Assembly (NCBI GenBank): GCA_902796095.1
Contig: CADBNP010000341.1
Location: 1 to 16,709, forward strand
Source: an uncultured Aeromonadales bacterium
GTDB lineage: Bacteria > Pseudomonadota > Gammaproteobacteria > Enterobacterales > Succinivibrionaceae
Reading direction: 5' to 3'
DNA: 16,709 bases
The notes under the pieces were generated by a model. That model saw only the letters and a list, made by a program, of their open reading frames with translations. It did not search any database and had not been told where the DNA came from. A program made the position numbers and the translations under genes. Below, one piece after another: positions 7,324 to 13,400 of the stretch. The first letter of the stretch is position 1, and each line of letters begins with the position of its first letter.

Positions 7324-8736
7324 ATGTCCTCTTCTTTTCTAATCCGCATCGGAATGATGCTGATCCCGGTAGCACTGGTTCCTTTCTCGCTGCTGCTCAG
7401 TATGGTGTTCGGATCATCCGGTCATGTCTCCGGTTCTGTCAGTTTAATTGAAAGCAGCATTCCTGTTCTTTTTGCGGTGACCGCCTCCATGACCGAGCCG
7501 AACAATTCCCGCAGCTGGCAGGTGATAAGCACTGTTATCGTATTCTTTTTTTTAAGATATGCCCTCAGTCTGTTTGTGCATGACGTTCAGAACAGAGATC
7601 TGATTTCAGCTTTCACAACTGCATTTATTACAGCATCATTTTCATCCCACATCACGGCAAACACTCTTTATCTTAAAAGATACCTTCAGTCCCGCTTTCT
7701 GAATTTCGGCATTCTTCTCATATGCTGTGCCGTGGCTGTCGCTCTTGTTTTCTGCATCCACAGTATTCTGATCAGAGTTTTTGCAGATCATGACAAATCA
7801 AACTTTTTAATGAATTTTCCTGTTTTTCTCAGGGTTCTGTTTTCCACTGCGGCATATCAGTTTTTAATGCCCTTCGGTTCTGAAGATATAGCATATAATT
7901 TTATGACATCGGATCCGGATCTGGACTTCATTCCGAATATAACGGATCATCTGTTTATTTTTCAGTACGCCAGCATAGCAGTATGCATACCGGCAATGCT
8001 GATTGCTCTGTATTTCAAAATTGGAAGCAGCAGAAGACTTCCAATCATATTTCTCATAATGATAGCCGTGATCACCAGTTTCTTTCCTCACAGCGAATGC
8101 TTTGTACTTCTTACACTGATGTGGCTGTGGCCTGGACTGTTCACCCTTCACGTGCTTCTGTCATCGGTGCTGATGCTCCTCTGTCTGTATCTTCCGGAAA
8201 TTTCTGTGACAACCTATGGACACGAAAATATTAACTTTATCAATCCAATTACTTTAATCGGTACAAACAATAATTCCAATCTGATCTTTCTGCTGGCCTG
8301 TGCCGGTTCCTACCTGTTCACCACCATGTACCTGCTCAGCTATGTGAAGATCAGTACGCTTTCATGGAAAATTAAGAAACATAAAAATGTCAGGATCAGA
8401 CTGATCAGTGATCGCAAGGATTCCAAGGATCTCAGCCTCCTTGCCATACGTACAATGAAGATGGCCGGCGGAATCGATAATCTGAAATGGGTTAAAACCA
8501 CGGGAAATCTGCTGAAAATCGGCTACCGTAACATCGAAATGGTCAATGCGGAAGCCGTCAAGGGCGTTGGTATAGACAGCCGCATAGATTCCGGTGAAAA
8601 AGTTATTTACATCTACACAAGAAGCAGTGAGATCGCAGAGAAGATATGCCGCAAGATAATTATTTTCGCTGAGCGGGAATTTGCGGATCTGACCAAATAT
8701 CAGGAGGTGAAGCAGAATGCCATGGATTCAAATTAA
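7324..8736 (+). CDS. Degenerate PTS EIIC-EIIB-like membrane protein (catalytic residues lost)
   Basis: A 470-residue protein with about 8-10 membrane segments up to residue 343 and a soluble C-terminal domain (about 352-460). By eye it matches glucose/N-acetylglucosamine-family PTS permeases. FLRVLFSTAAYQFLMPFG (168-185) fits the EIIC LLIPFGLHH segment; CIPAMLIALYF (221-231) fits FGLPAAALAMY; TSFFPHSECF through LHVLL (251-279) fits the TSFLTGITEPIEF to IHALL block. The C-terminus with AGGIDNL (381-387) and GVGIDSRIDSGEKVIYIYT fits the EIIB fold. The functional residues are gone: the PFG-HH histidines are Glu-Asp, the GITEP motif is absent, and the EIIB phospho-cysteine position is Thr393. Normal sugar phosphotransfer is therefore unlikely. 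No EIIA, HPr or sugar gene is adjacent. The gene overlaps prmA by 20 bp. A sensory or scaffold role is inference. Homology is moderately sure, function unknown. Confidence 0.65.
   Translation: MSSSFLIRIGMMLIPVALVPFSLLLSMVFGSSGHVSGSVSLIESSIPVLFAVTASMTEPNNSRSWQVISTVIVFFFLRYALSLFVHDVQNRDLISAFTTAFITASFSSHITANTLYLKRYLQSRFLNFGILLICCAVAVALVFCIHSILIRVFADHDKSNFLMNFPVFLRVLFSTAAYQFLMPFGSEDIAYNFMTSDPDLDFIPNITDHLFIFQYASIAVCIPAMLIALYFKIGSSRRLPIIFLIMIAVITSFFPHSECFVLLTLMWLWPGLFTLHVLLSSVLMLLCLYLPEISVTTYGHENINFINPITLIGTNNNSNLIFLLACAGSYLFTTMYLLSYVKISTLSWKIKKHKNVRIRLISDRKDSKDLSLLAIRTMKMAGGIDNLKWVKTTGNLLKIGYRNIEMVNAEAVKGVGIDSRIDSGEKVIYIYTRSSEIAEKICRKIIIFAEREFADLTKYQEVKQNAMDSN
8702..8710 (+). promoter_or_regulatory. 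Shine-Dalgarno of prmA inside the upstream gene
   Basis: AGGAGGTGA is a near-perfect anti-16S match ending 6 nt before ATG 8717. It lies inside the PTS-like gene, so prmA can be initiated while the upstream frame is still being read. It fixes the prmA start at the MPWIQ methionine. Confidence 0.8.
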
Positions 8737-9592
8737 GGTCACGGTTGACGAGACAAAGGTCAAAAAGGTTTCATCCATGCTCCAGGGCAGCGGAGCCCAG
8801 GCTGTAACCTATATGGATGCCCAGGATGTGCCAATCTACGAACCTCCCGTCGGAAGCACAAAACTGTGGAAGAATACAGTGGTGACAGGCCTCTACGAGG
8901 CCGATACGGATCCGTTTAAAATAGTTGCCTTTATTGAAAAGACAATGAAGGATCAGGCTCACTGCAAGGTGGAACAGCTGGAAGACAAAGACTGGGTAAG
9001 AGAATGGATGGAGCACTTCCATCCGATGAAATTCGGAAACCGCCTCTGGATCTGTCCGAGCTGGTGCGAAATTCCGGAACCGGAAGCTGTCAATGTAATG
9101 CTGGATCCGGGACTTGCCTTCGGCACCGGAACACATCCCACAACAGCCATGTGCCTTGAATTTCTCGACGGAGCAGATCTGAAGGATCGCATGGTTATAG
9201 ACTACGGCTGCGGTTCCGGAATTCTTGCTGTAGCAGCACTTAAACTTGGAGCTGGCAGGGTTGTGGGAATCGACATTGATCCTCAGGCCGTGGACGCAAC
9301 TGAAGACAACGCAAAAAGAAACGGTGTCGAAGGGAGAATAGAGGTATATCTTCCGGAAAAACGGCCGGAAAAACTCGAAGCAGATGTGCTGGTGGCAAAC
9401 ATTCTTGCAGGTCCACTGAGAGATCTGGCCCCAGATATCGCAGGACTGGTAAAACCAGGAGGTCACCTGGCACTGTCCGGAATTCTGGAAACCCAGGCAG
9501 AGGAAATAGCCGGAATTTACTCACAGTGGTTTGAGATGGACGGGATCTGCTGCAGGGAGGAATGGAGCAGAATTTCCGGAACCAGAAAATAA
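8717..9592 (+). CDS. prmA: Ribosomal protein L11 methyltransferase
   Basis: A 291-residue class I SAM-dependent methyltransferase that trimethylates ribosomal protein L11. The N-terminal substrate-recognition domain begins MPWIQIKV as in E. coli, with EQLEDKDWVREWMEHFHPM at about 86-104. The catalytic domain has LDPGLAFGTGTHPTT (129-143), SAM motif I VIDYGCGSGILAVAALKLGA (160-179), GIDIDPQAV and NILAGPL. All key motifs are intact. Its start is embedded in the last 20 bp of the PTS-like gene, with a strong ribosome site. In E. coli prmA precedes dusB-fis; here the gene after it is fis directly, separated by 165 bp with a separate promoter. Confidence 0.97.
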   Translation: MPWIQIKVTVDETKVKKVSSMLQGSGAQAVTYMDAQDVPIYEPPVGSTKLWKNTVVTGLYEADTDPFKIVAFIEKTMKDQAHCKVEQLEDKDWVREWMEHFHPMKFGNRLWICPSWCEIPEPEAVNVMLDPGLAFGTGTHPTTAMCLEFLDGADLKDRMVIDYGCGSGILAVAALKLGAGRVVGIDIDPQAVDATEDNAKRNGVEGRIEVYLPEKRPEKLEADVLVANILAGPLRDLAPDIAGLVKPGGHLALSGILETQAEEIAGIYSQWFEMDGICCREEWSRISGTRK

Positions 9593-9637
9593 AATTTACC
9601 GGATTGAATTTTTGAATCACGTCAAAATTTTATTTTC
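9585..9637. repeat. Perfect 13-bp inverted repeat spanning the prmA stop
   Basis: GAAAATAAAATTT (9585-9597) and AAATTTTATTTTC (9625-9637) are exact reverse complements with a 27-bp gap. The left arm contains the prmA stop codon. The arms are almost all A/T, so this is not a classical terminator, but A-rich then T-rich arms could stop transcription in both directions, or serve as a protein site upstream of fis. A second pair, CCGGAT (9599-9604) and ATCCGG (9641-9646), interleaves with it. Confidence 0.5.
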
Positions 9638-9653
9638 ATATCCGGAATGAACC

Positions 9654-9704
9654 TAATATTTTTTAATATTAATTAGTGAAGTTAGTCACACTTTTTTGTA
9701 TAAT
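9654..9704 (+). promoter_or_regulatory. fis promoter with UP-like AT tract
   Basis: A consensus TATAAT lies at 9699-9704. GTGAAG at 9676-9681 is a 3/6 match to the -35 at 17-bp spacing. The 22 bp upstream (9654-9675) are almost pure A/T with an AATATT repeat, as expected for an UP element. The predicted start near 9711 gives a leader of about 47 nt. The discriminator (ACGCAT) is not especially GC-rich. I see no convincing match to the full Fis consensus here. Confidence 0.65.
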
Positions 9705-9757
9705 ACGCATACAAAGAGAGATTTCTACTAGACATTACAACGAAAAGGTTAAAAAAG

Positions 9758-10060
9758 ATGTTAGAACAGAAAAACATGGCAGTAAACTTATCTACAACCA
9801 CCATAAGTGCACAGACACATGAGCCGACAAAGATGCCTCTGCGTGATTCCGTAGAGCTGGCTATCAGAAATTTTTTAAACCAGGTTCCAAGCGAGCAGAA
9901 GCTTGATGATCTGTACAATCTTGTTATGAACGAGGTTGAGGCTCCGTTCTTTGATGTAGTGATGCAGTACTCCAGAGGCAACCAGACCAAGGCTGCAAGA
10001 ATAATGGGAATCAACCGCGGCACTCTGCGCAAGAAACTCAAGCAGTACGATCTTAACTAA
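9758..10060 (+). CDS. fis: DNA-binding protein Fis
   Basis: A 100-residue nucleoid protein and factor for inversion stimulation (E. coli Fis is 98). It bends DNA as a homodimer, activates rRNA and tRNA promoters and helps site-specific inversion. The N-terminal arm is divergent. The core PLRDSVELAIRNFL and the C-terminal helix-turn-helix NQTKAARIMGINRGTLRKK (about 75-93) are almost identical to E. coli. AAAGG at 9744-9748 precedes the ATG by 9 nt. In E. coli and most relatives fis is the second gene after dusB; here no dusB is present and fis has its own promoter and terminator, so it is monocistronic. Confidence 0.96.
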   Translation: MLEQKNMAVNLSTTTISAQTHEPTKMPLRDSVELAIRNFLNQVPSEQKLDDLYNLVMNEVEAPFFDVVMQYSRGNQTKAARIMGINRGTLRKKLKQYDLN

Positions 10061-10088
10061 AATATCAGTGAAACTTTTTTGCTGTAAG

Positions 10089-10118
10089 AATTTCCTGCTT
10101 TCTGCAGGAAATTTCCTT
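10089..10118 (+). terminator. Rho-independent terminator of fis
   Basis: AATTTCCTGC (10089-10098) and GCAGGAAATT (10104-10113) form a perfect 10-bp stem with a TTTCT loop, followed by the T-rich TCCTTT. It lies 28 nt after the fis stop. Confidence 0.65.
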
Positions 10119-10262
10119 TGAAAATTCCTCAGCAGATTCTTCGGTACTACCACTTCTCCCTGCACTTCAAGATATAACAGGAAAATACCGTTTTTGTCAG
10201 GTTCTTTTCCGTTTGTTTTTCAGCAGCATTTACTCCGTAATTTTCATCTGAATCATTCTTCA

Positions 10263-10286
10263 GTTGATTAATAGATCTTAGTCAAC
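10263..10286. promoter_or_regulatory. Imperfect 24-bp dyad, candidate operator
   Basis: The two 12-bp halves (10263-10274 and 10275-10286) match as reverse complements at 9 of 12 positions, with identical outer arms GTTGA and TCAAC. It lies about 120-140 bp upstream of the large helicase start. A binding site for a dimeric regulator is inference. Confidence 0.35.
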
Positions 10287-10330
10287 TCTTAAGACGATCC
10301 TGCCTGTACAGTCTCACACAAATTTACAAA

Positions 10331-10349
10331 ATGTCCTAAAATATGACAT
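10331..10349. promoter_or_regulatory. Small dyad over a -10-like element
   Basis: ATGTC (10331-10335) and GACAT (10345-10349) flank a 9-bp AT-rich centre that contains TAAAAT (10337-10342). If TAAAAT is the -10 of the downstream gene, a protein bound here would block it. Short, so only suggestive. Confidence 0.25.
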
Positions 10350-10403
10350 CATGGAGATTTCGGACACAGGTCTGATGGTGAGCATACGAAAAAAGAGGCT
10401 GAG

Positions 10404-13400
10404 ATGACAGAGAAAGGAAAAGAAAACAGAGCCAACCATAATGCAAACTTCAGTTTGAAGGAAACTGTTGAAATAGTCATAACCAGTTTTCCATACATCA
10501 ATCTTTCGCTCTACCAGAAAAACTATCAGCCGATCACCGACATAACCTTTACCGGCAAAGATGAGGATCTTGAGGATCTGACCATAGTCATATCCAACCA
10601 TCTCAATATATTTAACCCTATGGAGCTGAAGGCGGATCTGATCCAGGCGGGAGAAACTGTTTCCATATCCAACAATCTGAAAAAACTGATCCTTAATCCT
10701 GTCGTGTTTGCTGAACTTACAGAAAACATTTCTTCTGCCATTGATGTGGAGATTTTTAATGCAGAAGGCAGCACCATAGCAAAAAAATCCCAGCCGGTGG
10801 AAATAACTGCATTTAACCAGTGGACAGGAGATCCTGAACTTCTTGCATCCTTCGTTACTCCAAATTCATCAGCCGTCCCCTCAATAATTACAAGAGCTGA
10901 AGCAAAACTGCGTACTCTTGTTTCCGGATCCGGAGAAGAAATCCTTTCCAGATTCTCCTCATCAAGAGGTTTTCTCGGATATCGGGACGATGAGCAGTAT
11001 ACGGCACTTGAAGCGGAAGCTCTGTACCTTGCAATGCTGGATCTGAACCTTTCCTACAGACTGCCCCCTGCATCATTCTTCAGTGCCCAGCGGATCAGAA
11101 TATTCAACATGATCCTGGAGGAAAAAACCGGAACATGTCTTGATACCTCCTGCTTCTTTGCATCACTGCTGGAGGCGGTGGGGCTTTATCCGGTAATCTG
11201 CGTCTTTGAGGGACACGCTTTAGCGGGAGTTCTGCTTTCCGATGACACAGATCTGATTGATGCCGTTATTACTGATCGCCAGGAAATATTCAGAGCAATA
11301 GAAACTCAGAAGCTGCTGCCTGTGGAAACGACATGTTCAACTAATGACAATGTGAATTTCGGCAGTGCGGTCAATATGGCAAAAAAGAATTTCGCAGAAA
11401 TGAAATTCGAATACTGCATAAACATCAGAGCATGCAGGCAGCACAACATCAAACCGCTTCCTACAATTTCCAGGGCTCAGGACGGTTCGCTGATCCTCAA
11501 TGACGATCCCCGTTTCATAAACAGAAATGATCCTGAATCAGGCAGTTTCCGGATCAGAAGACGGATCACGGATTTGGACCGTCATGAAAAACTGACAAAG
11601 GAGGAACAGTGGGAGAACAAGCTTCTTGATCTGACCACCAGAAACAGACTTCTTAATATGAGAACCTCATCCGGTGCCGTTCTCAGAATTCTCAGCGATA
11701 ATCCGGAGCACCTTGAGGATACACTGCGCAAATACGATGACAAATTCTTCAAGCTGGTGGAATGCGATATTGATGAGAACCTTATCAAAAACTGTTTCAA
11801 TCCGGAAACCATGGAAATCACCGGTGATCTCCAGAATCTGACCTCAAACTTTCTGGACGGCAGCAGGGCTCTTTACGTCTGGAACACATCAGGCCGTCAG
11901 CTTCCGCAGCTGCTTAAGAAAATAGCATCTGATGCAAAACTCTCCTATGACGAAAACGGAGCAAACTCCCTTTTTCTTTCCCTCTACAGCGTCATGTGGT
12001 CTGATGATACGGCGGGTAAAAAGCAGAAGGAGGCTCCTCTGCTACTGCTGCCGGTAGACATAAAGAGAGATCTGAGAAACGATGTTTACTCCATTAAGGT
12101 AAGAGATGAGGAGCCAATTCTCAACTATTCTCTTGTTGAAATGATGCGCCAGCTCTTCGGTATCAATCTCGGAAAACTTGATGTGCTGCCGACTGATGAC
12201 TACGGTGTTGACGTTGCCGCCATAAAGGACACTATCCAGGAGGTTCTGCCTCAGGGATGGAGGATCCTGAAAACTGTATGTCTGGGAAATTTCTCTTTCC
12301 GCAAATTTGTCATGTGGCAGGATTTGAGCAGCAACAGCGAAACGCTTAAGAAAAACAGCCCTGTATATGAAGCTCTGCTGGCAGCCAGATTCACTGATGT
12401 GGCAAAATTTGATGACAGTGAAAATCCGGGCACGGTTGACAGAAGGATCAGATACGGAGATCTCTGTCAGCCGGTGCGGCTTGATTCCAGTCAGTTGGAC
12501 GCTCTTAAGGCGGCTGACAGCGGAAAAAGTTTTGTACTGCAGGGTCCTCCGGGTACCGGCAAATCCCAGACCATAACCAGCATCATAGCCTCGGCTCTTG
12601 CAGGAAATAAAAAGGTTCTGTTCGTTGCAGCAAAGATGGCTGCCCTTGAAGTTGTAAAAGAGCGTCTGGATAATCTCGGACTTGGTCCGTACTGTCTTGA
12701 ACTCCACTCCAACCAGCTGACCAAATCAAAATTTCTGGAAAAACTGGAAATCAAAGCACCGGAAAAAGAAGCCGCGGAGCCATCAGCAGAGTACAGCGTG
12801 ATAAAAGACAAACTTAACCGTCTGAGAGACGAGCTGAACAGTCAGGTTGACGCTCTGCATGCACCGGTTCACCTGGGAATGTCAGTTTACAGGGCTCTGT
12901 GCAGACTGTCACACCTTCAGACTTCACCGGTTTCTGTCCTTACTGAAAATGAACTGCTGCAGATAAAGCATGAAAATATCGAAGAGGCTGATGCAGCATC
13001 AAGAGAACTCAGGATCCTGGCAAAAGGGAAAAAGCTGTCGGAGTACACCTACTACGGAAGCAGTCTTTTATCTGCACCACGTGCTCCGCTTGATGTTTCT
13101 GCTTCAGAATACAGTACATTATGCGATGAAATTTTACACTGCTCCGAACTGCTTTCAGAACTCACGGAAACTGACTGCGGACTGATGACACTGAGCAGAC
13201 TGGGGGCGGTAATTGATTCAGCCTGTAAAATAGCTTCCGGCAGTGACATCAACTGCAGTCTGCTTGCCATATCCGACTGGAACGGTTTTGCTCAGAAGGC
13301 GGCGAAAGCGATTGAACTTTCAGCGGACATCCTGGAAAAAATGAAAAGTCTCGGACCGAACGGCGAAGATATTTTCAGTCTGAACCTCAGAGAAGAAAAA

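Larger units (their letters stand above)
10061..10403. other. 343-bp intergenic control region between fis and the large helicase
   Basis: It holds the fis terminator, a single copy (AATACCGTTTTT at 10184-10195) of the core seen in the 33-bp repeats near the left edge, an imperfect 24-bp dyad at 10263-10286, a TCTTAAGA palindrome next to it (10287-10294), and a smaller dyad at 10331-10349. I see no small gene or RNA in it. AGAGG at 10394-10398 is the ribosome site of the downstream gene. No clear sigma-70 pair stands out. Confidence 0.5.

Noticed and set aside
8771..9466. Long open antisense frame (231 codons) opposite prmA
   Set aside because: It mirrors the codon structure of a clearly real gene, has no ribosome site or recognisable motif, and is best explained as a shadow frame.
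9601..9640. Fis autoregulatory binding sites upstream of fis
   Set aside because: AT-rich segments here match only part of the 15-bp Fis consensus; no candidate has both flanking G and C with the required internal pyrimidine and purine.
12042..12707. Antisense frame of 221 codons within the large helicase gene
   Set aside because: It covers the strongly conserved Walker A region on the other strand and has no independent evidence of coding.
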